From the NCBI RefSeq assembly GCF_004346185.1, contig NZ_SMAI01000013.1, forward strand, positions 62,001 through 126,000: a DNA stretch of 64,000 nucleotides, in the 5' to 3' direction. Positions within the stretch are counted from its first letter, which is position 1. The number at the start of each line of letters is the position of its first letter. A program made the translations under genes and the position numbers. Below, one piece after another: positions 19,249 to 28,025 of the stretch. The notes under the pieces were generated by a model. The model saw only the letters and a list, made by a program, of their open reading frames with translations. It was not told the origin of the DNA and did no database searches. The DNA is from Aquabacter spiritensis (GTDB lineage: Bacteria; Pseudomonadota; Alphaproteobacteria; Rhizobiales; Xanthobacteraceae).

Positions 19249-20655
19249 ATGCGCGAGGACGATCCCGCCATCGAGAACATCGCCGTTCCGTCGGTCCGCG
19301 ATGCGGACGGGGCGATAGCGCCCGACTTCCGTGCCGCGGCCGAGGCGGCGGTCGAGGGCGAAGACCGTGCCGCTCTCAAGACACTGATCGCAGGCCTGCA
19401 CGAAGCCGATCTCGGCGACCTGATCGAATCGCTCCATCCCGACGCGCGGCCGCGGCTCATCGAACTGCTCGGCGCCGATTTCGACTTCACGGCCTTGACC
19501 GAACTCGACGAAACGGTCCGCGTCGAGATTCTTCAGCAGCTCAAGCCCTGGACCGTTGCGGAACGCATTCGCGACCTCGATTCGGACGATGCGGTCTACA
19601 TTCTCGAGGATCTCGACGAAGACGAAAAAAACAACATCCTCAAATATATCCCTGCGCCGGAGCGGGTCGCGCTCCAGCGGTCGCTGGACTATCCCGAGGA
19701 GAGCGCCGGCCGGCGCATGCAGACCGAGTTCATCGCCGTGCCACCGTTTTGGACGGTCGGTCGAACCATCGACTATATGCGCGAAACCGAGGACCTGCCG
19801 GAGACCTTCTACGAGATCTTCGTCGTGGATCCGGCCTACCGCCTGATCGGCTCGGTGCCACTCGACAAGCTTCTGCGCACCCGGCGCGCGGTCCTTTTGA
19901 CCGCGGTGAAAACCGATCAACGGCATGTGGTAACCGCCAGCGACGATCAGGAGGATGTGGCGCGTCTGTTCGAACACTATAACCTCGTCTCCGCCCCGGT
20001 CGTGGACGAAGCCGGGCGGCTCGTCGGCGTGATTACCATCGATGACGTCGTCGACGTGATCCAGGAGGAAGCCGACGAGGATCTGCGCGCCATGGCCGGC
20101 GTGGGCAGCGACGAGGAACTCTCCGACAGCGTCGCTTATACCGCGCGCGGCCGGCTGCCTTGGCTGGTGGTCAATCTCGGCACCGCGTTTCTCGCCGCCT
20201 TCATCATCGCTTTGTTCACGGGGACGATCGAAAAGATGGTCGCACTCGCGGTGCTGATGCCGATCGTGGCCTCGATGGGCGGTAATGCCGCCAACCAGAC
20301 GATGACGGTCGCGGTACGGGCCCTCGCGACCAAGGATCTCGGCAGCCACAATGCCCGCCGCGTGGTCCTGCGCGAGGTTCTGGTGGGATTGTGCAACGGG
20401 GTGTTTCTGGCGGTTCTGCTGGGGATCGCCGCCGCAGCCTGGTTCTCGAACCCGCAGCTCGGCGGGGTGATCGCCGCGGCTCTTGTGGTCAATATGTTGG
20501 CCGCCGGGCTGTTCGGGATCCTTATCCCGCTCGCCATCCACAAGCTGAAGCTGGACCCGGCGGTGGCGTCCGGGGTGTTCGTGACCACGGTCACCGACAG
20601 TGTTGGATTTTTTACGTTTCTCGGCTTCGCCTCGATTTGGTTTTCGTACCTTTGA
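19249..20655 (+). CDS. mgtE: Magnesium transporter MgtE
   Basis: The 468-residue product has the MgtE layout. An acidic N-terminal superhelical domain (about 25-140, with LIESLHPDARPRLIELL and DLDSDDAVYILEDLDEDE) is followed by paired CBS domains (about 150-265). Five C-terminal transmembrane helices (about 295-468) carry the ion-path motifs MPIVASMGGNAANQT and VTTVTDSVGFFTFLG. The cytosolic domains sense Mg2+ and gate the channel. The ATG at 19249 follows a GGAGG site; the reading frame stays open far upstream but overlaps the deacetylase on the other strand with no credible protein content. Confidence 0.94.
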   Translation: MREDDPAIENIAVPSVRDADGAIAPDFRAAAEAAVEGEDRAALKTLIAGLHEADLGDLIESLHPDARPRLIELLGADFDFTALTELDETVRVEILQQLKPWTVAERIRDLDSDDAVYILEDLDEDEKNNILKYIPAPERVALQRSLDYPEESAGRRMQTEFIAVPPFWTVGRTIDYMRETEDLPETFYEIFVVDPAYRLIGSVPLDKLLRTRRAVLLTAVKTDQRHVVTASDDQEDVARLFEHYNLVSAPVVDEAGRLVGVITIDDVVDVIQEEADEDLRAMAGVGSDEELSDSVAYTARGRLPWLVVNLGTAFLAAFIIALFTGTIEKMVALAVLMPIVASMGGNAANQTMTVAVRALATKDLGSHNARRVVLREVLVGLCNGVFLAVLLGIAAAAWFSNPQLGGVIAAALVVNMLAAGLFGILIPLAIHKLKLDPAVASGVFVTTVTDSVGFFTFLGFASIWFSYL

Positions 20656-20870
20656 TGTGGATACCACAAGAGGCGCGAGCTTAAGCATACGGCGCGACTT
20701 CGGGGGGAATTGACGGGTCGCGGCGGCTGCCGGCCTTGCGCCGGCCTCGGCGCCGCTCCTAATAAAAGCTGATCGACGGAGCCTGTTGGGCGGCCTGTTC
20801 GGGCCGCAGGAGGCAGAAAATTCCAAGACGCCCGAGTGCAAACGAGCGCGCTTTCTTCATCGCGACCCTC

Positions 20871-22973
20871 GTGGCCGTCGCGATTGTGCTCGCCGCTCTC
20901 GTCGGGCTCCTCGTGGTGGCGGTCGTCGCAAGCGACCAACGGATCGCGTCGCGCGAGCGGGCGGCTGTGACAGCGATCCTCGCCGAGCGGGCCGGGATCA
21001 TGCAACGCAGCGTGAATGCTCTGCTACAGGACGAGGATATCGTCCGACGTGTCCGGGCTGGCGATATCTATTACGTGCATCAACGGCTCGGCGCCCCGCT
21101 CAATGACCGCTTCGGGTATGAACGCACCGTGCTTCTGGAGCAGGGATCCGGGGCGGCGGTCTACGGGTCCGTCGACGGGTCGCTCCTGGACGAGCGCGCC
21201 CTCGCCGCCATGGCGCCGACCTTCCGCGGCGCCCTGCAAAATCCCGACGACCCCCGCACTGGCTTCATCGTCGACGACCGGGGCATGGGGTTTGCCGTGG
21301 TCGTCAAAGGCGGGGAGGGGGCGCCCGACATCATCTGTATTGCGGTCGACGCGGTCGACGCCGGATTCCTGCACGAACTCGAGGAGCGGCTGCAGGTTTC
21401 GGGGCTGCACATCGTGCCTGGGAAGGCGGACAGTGCGGAAGAGCGCGGTCGGGTCGCGCTTGCCAGTCTCTCGGGCGACGTCGCGCTCACCCTGTCCTGG
21501 ACACCACCTGCCGGAGCCGTCGCTGCGATCGGATGGGCGGCGCCATGGGTCGCGGCCTTGTCGACCCTGCTTCTCGCGATATGCAGCGGGCTCCTGATCC
21601 GAGCTTGGCGCTCCCGGCGCGCCCTGGCGGAGAGTGAGGCACGCGCCAAATATCTCGCGTTTCAGGATTATCTGACAGGTTTGGCAAACCGGGGGCATTT
21701 CATCGAGCGGCTCCAAGTGCGTTTGGCCGCGCTAGCGCCAGGTCAGTCCCTGGTTCTGCTCTTCCTCGATCTCGACGGCTTCAAGGACATCAACGATACG
21801 CTCGGCCATGCTGTCGGCGACACGATGCTCCGGATGGTGGCTAAGCGGATCGAGGGCTGCCTCGGCGGCGAGGGGCTTGCGGCTCGTTTCGGCGGCGACG
21901 AGTTCGTGCTGTTTACGCTACAGAGCCCGGAGGAGGGCGGCGGAACGCTCATTTCGGATCTTCTGGCCGCGATCCAGCGTCCATTTCAGGTCGATGGCCG
22001 CGAATTGCTCATCAGCGTATCAATCGGCGCCGCCTTCGCTCCGGCGCATGCTTCCGACGCCTCCGAGCTCATCCAGCGGGCGGACATGGCGCTTTACCGG
22101 GCGAAGACGGAGGGAAGGGCGGGCTTTCGTATCTTCGAACCTTCGCTCGAAGTCGAGATGCGCAAGCGCCGGCAGGTCGAGCAGGAACTTGCGGAGGGCA
22201 TTTCCAAGGACCACCTCACACTCGTCTTCCAGCCTCAGGTTGATGTCGAGAGCGAACGCATCATCGGTTTCGAGACATTGGTCCGGTGGAACCACCCGGT
22301 CCGCGGGCTCATCCTGCCGGAAGCCTTCATTCCGGTCGCGGAGCGCTCGCGCCTGATCAACCGGTTGGATGCCTGGGTGCTGCGCAAGGCCTGCACATTG
22401 GCCCGTGACCTGCCGGAGGTGACGATCTCGGTCAACATGTCGGCGGCAAGCCTGCGCGAGCCGGACATTGCAGAGCGCATGATCGCCGTTCTGGCGCAGG
22501 TCGGCTTCGATCCCGACCGACTCGAGGTCGAGATTACCGAGAGCGCGGTGTTTCAGAGCGAGGGGCGCGCACACGAGGCGCTATTGCGGCTGCGCGATGC
22601 CGGGGTGCGGATCGCGCTCGACGATTTCGGGACCGGCCACGCTTCGCTGGTACATATTCGCAGCATGCCGGTGACCAAGATCAAGATCGACCGCTCCTTC
22701 ATCATGAATCTCGGGATCGAGCGAGATGCGGCAGCGATCGTCGAATATGTCGTCCGGCTCGGGCGCTCGCTCGGCATGGTGCTCACCGCCGAAGGGGTGG
22801 AGACGCGCGAACAGTTGCGGTTCTTGCGGGCCTTCGGCACCCAGCAAGCACAGGGCTATTTGTTTTCTCCGCCAGTGCCGATCGAGGAGGCGCAACGCTT
22901 GCTGGCGGCGCAGTCCGCTGGGCAGACCGGGGCGGAGCGGCACGGCGGTCCGACGCCCGATCAGAGCCGTTGA
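20871..22973 (+). CDS. Membrane-bound GGDEF/EAL protein (c-di-GMP synthesis/turnover)
   Basis: As drawn from the GTG at 20871, the product has 700 residues. It has an N-terminal membrane helix (about 1-20), a periplasmic CHASE4-like sensor region (about 25-215), a second helix (about 220-245), a GGDEF domain with intact GGDEF at 341-345, and an EAL domain. EAL reads ETL at 468-470, but ITESA, DDFGTG, KIDRSFI and EGVET stretches are present, so phosphodiesterase activity is possible. No RxxD inhibitory site precedes GGDEF. The true start may lie upstream: the frame is open back to 20766, and an AGGAGG site at 20808-20813 sits six bases before an in-frame ATT at 20820. That start would add 17 residues with an Arg-rich head. 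Confidence 0.88.
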   Translation: MAVAIVLAALVGLLVVAVVASDQRIASRERAAVTAILAERAGIMQRSVNALLQDEDIVRRVRAGDIYYVHQRLGAPLNDRFGYERTVLLEQGSGAAVYGSVDGSLLDERALAAMAPTFRGALQNPDDPRTGFIVDDRGMGFAVVVKGGEGAPDIICIAVDAVDAGFLHELEERLQVSGLHIVPGKADSAEERGRVALASLSGDVALTLSWTPPAGAVAAIGWAAPWVAALSTLLLAICSGLLIRAWRSRRALAESEARAKYLAFQDYLTGLANRGHFIERLQVRLAALAPGQSLVLLFLDLDGFKDINDTLGHAVGDTMLRMVAKRIEGCLGGEGLAARFGGDEFVLFTLQSPEEGGGTLISDLLAAIQRPFQVDGRELLISVSIGAAFAPAHASDASELIQRADMALYRAKTEGRAGFRIFEPSLEVEMRKRRQVEQELAEGISKDHLTLVFQPQVDVESERIIGFETLVRWNHPVRGLILPEAFIPVAERSRLINRLDAWVLRKACTLARDLPEVTISVNMSAASLREPDIAERMIAVLAQVGFDPDRLEVEITESAVFQSEGRAHEALLRLRDAGVRIALDDFGTGHASLVHIRSMPVTKIKIDRSFIMNLGIERDAAAIVEYVVRLGRSLGMVLTAEGVETREQLRFLRAFGTQQAQGYLFSPPVPIEEAQRLLAAQSAGQTGAERHGGPTPDQSR

Positions 22974-23061
22974 ACAAACGGCCATTCGTTTTATTCTTGG
23001 GGCGTGCCCCCTCGCCACCCATTGCGCGGTCCAGCGGGAGAGAGGCGCGGAGGAGACGGCC

Positions 23062-24234
23062 ATGCTGCCCAATAGCCATCCGGGGTTTGATTTCGACCTC
23101 GGCGAGACTGCCGACATGCTGCGCCACACGGTTCGCGGCTTCGCAAACGACAAGATCGCGCCGCGTGCCGAGGCGATCGACCGCTCGAACCAGTTCCCGC
23201 GCGATCTTTGGCCCGAAATGGGCGCCCTCGGTCTGCTCGGCATCACGGTCGAGGAGGAGTATGGCGGGTCCGGGCTCGGCTACCTGGAGCATGTCATCGC
23301 AATGGAGGAGATTAGTCGGGCCTCGGCCTCGGTCGGTCTCTCCTACGGTGCGCACTCCAATCTGTGCGTCAACCAGATCCGCCGCAACGGCAGCCCCGAT
23401 CAAAAGAGCCGCTATCTGCCCAAGCTGATCTCCGGGGAGCATGTCGGTGCGCTCGCAATGTCCGAGCCGGGGGCCGGATCCGACGTGGTGTCGATGCGCA
23501 CGCGGGCCGAGCGCAAGGGCGACCGCTACGTCCTCAACGGCAGCAAGATGTGGATCACCAACGGGCCGATCGCGGAGACCCTTGTGGTTTATGCCAAGAC
23601 CGATCCGGCGGCAGGGCCCCGCGGTATGACCGCCTTCCTCATCGAGAAGGGCTTTTCCGGCTTCTCCACCGCCCAGAAGCTCGACAAATTGGGCATGCGC
23701 GGTTCCGACACCGGGGAATTGGTGTTCGAGGATTGCGAGGTGCCGGTGGAAAACGTGCTCGGCGAAGTGGGGCGCGGCGTCAGCGTTCTGATGTCCGGGC
23801 TCGACTATGAGCGCGCGGTTCTCGCCGCGGGACCGATCGGCATCATGCAGGCCTGCATGGACGTGGTGCTGCCCTATGTCCATGAGCGCAAGCAGTTCGG
23901 TCAGCCGATCGGCACCTTCCAGCTCATGCAGGGCAAGCTCGCGGACATGTATGTCACGATGAATGCCGCCCGGGCCTATGTCTATGCTGTGGCCAAGGCC
24001 TGCGACCGCGGGGCGACCACCCGCGAGGATGCCGCCGGGGCCATCCTGTTCGCGGCCGAAAAGGCGACATGGATGGCGCTCGAGGCGATCCAGACACTGG
24101 GCGGCAACGGCTATATCAACGATTATCCGACGGGCCGCCTGTTGCGCGATGCGAAACTCTACGAGATCGGCGCAGGCACGAGCGAGATCCGTCGCATGTT
24201 GATCGGGCGCCAATTGTTTGAGAAGACTATGTAA
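23062..24234 (+). CDS. ivd: Isovaleryl-CoA dehydrogenase (acyl-CoA dehydrogenase family)
   Basis: The 390-residue flavoprotein has an acyl-CoA dehydrogenase layout: a helical N-terminal domain, [33 protein letters not shown], and the C-terminal [34 protein letters not shown]. The catalytic base is Glu250 in GLDYERAVL. The position used by most family members near the C-terminus is Gly (GAGTSE), which is the isovaleryl-CoA dehydrogenase arrangement. It oxidises isovaleryl-CoA in leucine breakdown. The ATG at 23062 follows a GGAGGA site. The carboxylase genes of the pathway are not adjacent; an aldo/keto reductase follows after 34 bases. Confidence 0.88.
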   Translation: MLPNSHPGFDFDLGETADMLRHTVRGFANDKIAPRAEAIDRSNQFPRDLWPEMGALGLLGITVEEEYGGSGLGYLEHVIAMEEISRASASVGLSYGAHSNLCVNQIRRNGSPDQKSRYLPKLISGEHVGALAMSEPGAGSDVVSMRTRAERKGDRYVLNGSKMWITNGPIAETLVVYAKTDPAAGPRGMTAFLIEKGFSGFSTAQKLDKLGMRGSDTGELVFEDCEVPVENVLGEVGRGVSVLMSGLDYERAVLAAGPIGIMQACMDVVLPYVHERKQFGQPIGTFQLMQGKLADMYVTMNAARAYVYAVAKACDRGATTREDAAGAILFAAEKATWMALEAIQTLGGNGYINDYPTGRLLRDAKLYEIGAGTSEIRRMLIGRQLFEKTM

Positions 24235-24268
24235 CGGCGCGCCCGCCGGGTTTAAGGAATGTTTTTTC

Positions 24269-25081
24269 ATGCAATATGTTACCGCTAGCGGCGCCGCGGT
24301 GCTGCCGATCGGCCTCGGCACGTTTCAGGTCGAGGGCGAGGCGTGCAGCGCCGTCGTGGCGGAGGCTTTGAAGGTCGGCTACCGCCACATCGACACCGCC
24401 GCGGCCTATGGCAACGAGGCGGCCGTGGGGGCGGGGTTGCGCGCGGCGTCGGTGGACCGGGGCGACGTCTTCCTCACCACGAAGGTCTGGTGGACCCGTC
24501 TCGGCGAGGTGGAGCGGTCGCTCGAAGAGAGCCTCGGCCGCCTCGACACCCCCTATGTCGACCTTTTCCTCATTCATTGGCCGAATCCCGCGATTCCCCT
24601 GGCGGAGACGCTGGCCGGCATGGCGCGGACGAAGCGCAGCGGGCTCGCCCGAAATATCGGCATCTCGAACTTCACCATCGCGCTGATGAAGGAGGCGGTT
24701 GCGCTGAGCCCCGAACCGCTTCTGTGCAACCAGATCGAGGTGCATCCCTATCTCGACCAGGATCGGGTGATCGCCGCCGCCCGCGACCTCGGCCTTGCCG
24801 TCACCGCCTACAGCCCGATCGCGCGGGGGGCCCTGATCGACGATCCGGCGATTGCCCGCATCGCTGCCGCCCACGGGCGGACCACGGTCCAGGTCGCGTT
24901 GCGCTATCTCGTTCAGAAGGACCTCACCGTCATTCCCCGGACCGCGAAGGTCGCGCGGGTGGCCGAGAATTTCGCGCTCTTCGATTTCGAGCTGAGTGCG
25001 TCCGACATGCAGGTTCTGGGCAGCCTCGCCCGCGCCGACGGCCGCAAGGCCAATCCCGGATGGGCGCCGGCCTGGGACTGA
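24269..25081 (+). CDS. Aldo/keto reductase
   Basis: The 270-residue product is a small AKR with the full catalytic set: Asp42 and Tyr47 in HIDTAAAYGNE, Lys72 in TTKVWW and His103 in LIHWPNP. GISNF and the NADPH-site VIPRTAK stretch (in place of the usual PKS) follow. It resembles the 2,5-diketo-D-gluconate reductase/YafB group, reducing small aldehydes or keto compounds with NADPH. The substrate is not determined. The ATG at 24269 follows an AAGGAAT site. The gene is close behind ivd, so one transcript is likely. Confidence 0.88.
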   Translation: MQYVTASGAAVLPIGLGTFQVEGEACSAVVAEALKVGYRHIDTAAAYGNEAAVGAGLRAASVDRGDVFLTTKVWWTRLGEVERSLEESLGRLDTPYVDLFLIHWPNPAIPLAETLAGMARTKRSGLARNIGISNFTIALMKEAVALSPEPLLCNQIEVHPYLDQDRVIAAARDLGLAVTAYSPIARGALIDDPAIARIAAAHGRTTVQVALRYLVQKDLTVIPRTAKVARVAENFALFDFELSASDMQVLGSLARADGRKANPGWAPAWD

Positions 25082-25182
25082 GGCGCATCCGACCCCGCAT
25101 CCCGGGGGAGAGGTGGGGAATGGCCGTTGCGAAAAAGCCAGCCGACCGAGGTCGGTCCACACGCTAAATAGGCCGGCGGCAC

Positions 25183-25995
25183 ATGGATTTGTTCTACACG
25201 CTGTCGAAAGTGCTCTGGACCCTCGCGGTCCCGTCCAATTTCGTGCTTTTCGTCGGGGTCCTGGGGCTCGTCATCGTTTTTCTGGGGAGCCGGAGATCCG
25301 GACTCGTCCTGATCGCTCTGGCGGTCGCGGGCCAGCTCGTCATGGGCTTTTCGCCTCTCTCACAGCATCTCCTTTCGCCGCTTGAGGAGCGTTTCCCACC
25401 CTTCATCCCGGGGGCGGAGCGCATCGACGGGATCATCCTGCTCGGTGGCGCGGAGGTTCCCGACATCGCCTTGACACGTGGCATTCCGGCCGTGAACGAC
25501 GCCGCCGAACGGGTGATTGTCTTCGCCGCGCTCGCGCGGGCCTATCCGGAGGCAGCTCTGGTGTTCTCCGGCACATCGGGCGTCCTCGACGGCGGCGGGC
25601 CGCTGGAGAGCGCAGCGATCCGCGAGGCCCTGGTCGATGTCGGCATCGACATGGCGCGTGTGCGGTTTGAAACGCGCGCGCGGAACACGGCGGAGAACGC
25701 CGCCTTCACCCGCGACCTGGTCAAGCCCAACGAAGGTGCGCGCTGGTTGCTCGTGACCTCGGCGTTTCACATTCCGCGCGCGGTCGGCTGCTTCCGCGCG
25801 GTCGGGTTTCCGGTGATCGCCGCGCCGGTGGACTACCGCACGATCGATCCGGCGGCTTTGAACATCGTCTATAGCCGCGCCGCGAGCGGCATGGACATGA
25901 CCGATCTGGCGGCCAAGGAATGGGTCGGACTTCTGGCCTATTATATGACCGGCAAGATCGGAGACCTGTTCCCGGCTCCGATCGAACGGCGCTAA
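25183..25995 (+). CDS. YdcF/ElyC-family (DUF218) membrane protein
   Basis: The 270-residue product starts with two membrane helices (about 15-35 and 40-58). A soluble DUF218 domain follows, with IDGIILLGGA, LVFSGTSG, FETRARNTAENA and WLLVTSAFHIPRAVGCF, the family's conserved pieces. E. coli relatives (ElyC, SanA) act in envelope integrity and peptidoglycan or polysaccharide maturation at the inner membrane; the biochemical reaction is unsettled. The stop codon overlaps the end of the convergent DUF3253 gene by four bases. Confidence 0.87.
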   Translation: MDLFYTLSKVLWTLAVPSNFVLFVGVLGLVIVFLGSRRSGLVLIALAVAGQLVMGFSPLSQHLLSPLEERFPPFIPGAERIDGIILLGGAEVPDIALTRGIPAVNDAAERVIVFAALARAYPEAALVFSGTSGVLDGGGPLESAAIREALVDVGIDMARVRFETRARNTAENAAFTRDLVKPNEGARWLLVTSAFHIPRAVGCFRAVGFPVIAAPVDYRTIDPAALNIVYSRAASGMDMTDLAAKEWVGLLAYYMTGKIGDLFPAPIERR

Positions 25996-26285
25996 TCCTC
26001 GCGCGGCAGACCCAAACGGTAGACGCCGCGAAAATCGAGCGGATCGACCGGTTTGCCCTTGCGGTAGATCATCAGCCGCCCGTCGCACGCGAGACGGATG
26101 GCCGTGCGCCGGACCTCAGGCAGAGCGCGCTGCCAGTCGTCGCCGGGCATCAGGCGTTGGGCCGCGTCGATGGGACTCAAGGTGCGATCGGGACCGATCT
26201 CGCGCGCGAGCGCGAGGATGATCCGGGCCGCCTCTCCATCGAAGTCGTCGCCGTCTTTCTGGACAGGGGGGTCTGAGGTGATCAT
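25992..26285 (-). CDS. DUF3253 domain protein
   Basis: The 97-residue protein fits the DUF3253 family. It has an IILALAREIGPDRTLSPIDAAQRL helix pair, a WQRALPEVRRTAIRLACDGRL winged-helix-like core, and the closing KGKPVDPLDFRGVYRL hairpin. The fold resembles a small winged helix, which might mean nucleic-acid binding, but no function is established. It converges on and overlaps the YdcF gene by four bases. Confidence 0.8.
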   Translation of the reverse strand: MITSDPPVQKDGDDFDGEAARIILALAREIGPDRTLSPIDAAQRLMPGDDWQRALPEVRRTAIRLACDGRLMIYRKGKPVDPLDFRGVYRLGLPRED

Positions 26286-26512
26286 GTGCGTCTCCTCGCA
26301 CCCTGCCGGACGGGCTGCAAGCCCCCAGTTGGGCGTTGAAGGATAGGCTCACGCTCCGCCGTGTAGGGCGGTGCAGCAAAAGATGTCAAAACTTGTGCGT
26401 TGCGAAGCGATTTTTGTTGCGTGTTGCTTAAGGATTTCCTAATCACATCCGCCCGGGCACCGCTCAGCGGTTGAGTCCCGGCATCGCATCACTATTAAGG
26501 TCCGTTGTCATC

Positions 26513-26641
26513 ATGGCAGTCTCGACCGAGCGATCCTGTTGGGGGATTGCACGCGTTAGCCTCGCTCTCTTTCTGGTCGCCATCGTTGTGGTCTATCTGT
26601 TCGGTGGATTCGAAGCGCCGGCGGTGTTGGCGGCGAGGTAG
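26513..26641 (+). CDS. Possible small single-pass membrane protein (42 aa)
   Basis: A 42-codon frame starts at an ATG and encodes a charged head, one clear hydrophobic helix (IARVSLALFLVAIVVVYLFGG, about residues 12-32) and a short Ala-rich end. An AAGG sits about 12 bases before the ATG, a weak ribosome site. The 227 bases upstream are relatively AT-rich and free of other genes. It stands alone, between DUF3253 and a GST gene. No family is recognised, and chance cannot be excluded at this length. Confidence 0.4.
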   Translation: MAVSTERSCWGIARVSLALFLVAIVVVYLFGGFEAPAVLAAR

Positions 26642-26792
26642 ACCGGGCGCCGCGGCGCATCAGGTATTGGCGGCATGCGAGCGAGGTCGGCGCCGGGATG
26701 GATGGGAGGCCCGTGCCTGATATAGGCTGGAGCCCGGAACCTGTCCTGCGGCGGACGTCGCGTGCGCAAGATGTGTCGGGGGACCATGGGCG

Positions 26793-27476
26793 ATGGCGCT
26801 GACGCTGCTGATCGGTAATAAGAATTATTCTTCATGGTCGCTCCGTGCCTGGCTCGCCCTCACCGCGTCAGGCATCCCGTTCGAGGCGCGGCTGGTGCCG
26901 TTCGGCAGCGCCGAATTCGCCGCCGCGTTCGAGGGTCTCGACGCGCCGCGGCGTGTTCCGCTTCTGCTGGATGACGACGTCGCGGTTTGGGATTCGCTCG
27001 CCATCATCGAGCATGCCGCTGAGCGCTATCCTGATCGGCCGGTCTGGCCCGGTGACCGCGTCGCGCGCGGCATGGCGCGAGCCGTCGCCGCCGAGATGCA
27101 TTCCAGCTTTCATCGGCTGCGCCGCCATCTGCCGATGAATTTATGGCGTCCGGTCGAGACGCGTGCCTTCGATGCGGATATCGGTGCGGAGATCGCCCGG
27201 ATCGGCGAAATCTGGCGTGCGGCGCGCGGACGGTTCGGCGCCGGGGGCGACTTTCTGTTCGGACGTTTCTGCGCCGCCGACGCCATGTTCGCTCCGGTCG
27301 CGACGCGGTTCGCGACCTATGGCGTACCGCTTGATCCGGTCTGCGCCGACTATGTCGCCGCGATCCACGCCCAGCCCGATTTCGTCGCTTGGCGCAAGGC
27401 TGCACTGGCCGAACCCTGGGTCGAGCCGCACGACGAGGTCGACTGGCCCGAGGTTAAACGCGTGCCGGCGGCATGA
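26793..27476 (+). CDS. Glutathione S-transferase family protein
   Basis: The 227-residue product has a thioredoxin-like N-terminal domain with IGNKNYSSWSLRAWLAL (catalytic Ser at about 13-14), VPLLLDDDVAVWDSLAIIEHAAE (cis-Pro and the DS glutathione contact), and an all-helical C-terminal domain with FLFGRFCAADAMFAPV. The N-terminus is typical of the bacterial YfcF/zeta-like GST group. The substrate is unknown. It overlaps the following DUF1489 gene by four bases (ATGA), an arrangement that suggests joint expression. Confidence 0.87.
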   Translation: MALTLLIGNKNYSSWSLRAWLALTASGIPFEARLVPFGSAEFAAAFEGLDAPRRVPLLLDDDVAVWDSLAIIEHAAERYPDRPVWPGDRVARGMARAVAAEMHSSFHRLRRHLPMNLWRPVETRAFDADIGAEIARIGEIWRAARGRFGAGGDFLFGRFCAADAMFAPVATRFATYGVPLDPVCADYVAAIHAQPDFVAWRKAALAEPWVEPHDEVDWPEVKRVPAA

Positions 27477-27967
27477 ACGCTCGCGCCAAAGCCGCCAAAC
27501 CCTCGCCCCGGGATCTGTCGGTTCCGCCGGCCGGCGGGCTGCATCTGCTCAAGCTCTGCGTCGGCGCGGACTCGGTCGAGGACCTCACCGCCTGGATTGC
27601 CGCGCGTCTGGCCGAGAGAGCCGCGCGCGGGCTTCCCGGCGACCATGCTCACGTCACCCGCATGATGCCGACCCGTGCCACCGAGCTTCTGGCGGGCGGA
27701 TCGCTCTATTGGGTGATCAAGGGGGAAGTTCTGTGCCGGCAGCGATTGCGCGCGATCGAGCCGTTCGTCGACGGGGAGGGGATCGGTCGCTGCCGCCTGG
27801 TGCTGGATCCCACCGTCGTGCGGGTGGTCGCGCGGCCGTCGCGGCCGTTCCAGGGATGGCGCTACCTGAAGGGTGCCGAGGCACCTTTTGATGCGGCGGA
27901 AGGGCAGGCCGACGATCGCCTGCCGGAAGCGATGCAACGCGAACTGCGCGCCCTCGGTCTGCTCTGA
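27473..27967 (+). CDS. DUF1489 family protein
   Basis: The 164-residue protein carries the DUF1489 hallmarks seen in alphaproteobacteria: LHLLKLCVGADSVEDLTAWIA near the start, TRMMPTRATELLAGGSLYWVIKG in the middle, and RPFQGWRYLKGAEAPFD near the end. The function of this family is not known. It is soluble with no export signal, and it overlaps the end of the upstream GST gene by four bases. Confidence 0.85.
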   Translation: MNARAKAAKPSPRDLSVPPAGGLHLLKLCVGADSVEDLTAWIAARLAERAARGLPGDHAHVTRMMPTRATELLAGGSLYWVIKGEVLCRQRLRAIEPFVDGEGIGRCRLVLDPTVVRVVARPSRPFQGWRYLKGAEAPFDAAEGQADDRLPEAMQRELRALGLL

Positions 27968-27975
27968 ACGCGAAA

Positions 27976-28002
27976 CCGCGCCGGCTTTCCGGGCCGGCGC
28001 GG
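27976..28002. terminator. Hairpin between convergent DUF1489 and chemoreceptor genes
   Basis: A perfect 10-bp G+C stem (27976-27985 with 27993-28002) with a seven-base loop sits 9 bases past the DUF1489 stop codon and 24 bases beyond the stop of the converging chemoreceptor. No T-run is present, so it is a probable bidirectional terminator on stem strength and position alone. Confidence 0.55.
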
Positions 28003-28025
28003 CGTGTCCACGGCTTGGCTCGGTT

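Noticed and set aside
26471-26498. sigma70-like promoter (TTGAGT, 16 bases, TATTAA) before the 42-aa frame
   Set aside because: The transcript would start within about ten bases of the ATG and exclude the ribosome site, so the match is probably chance.
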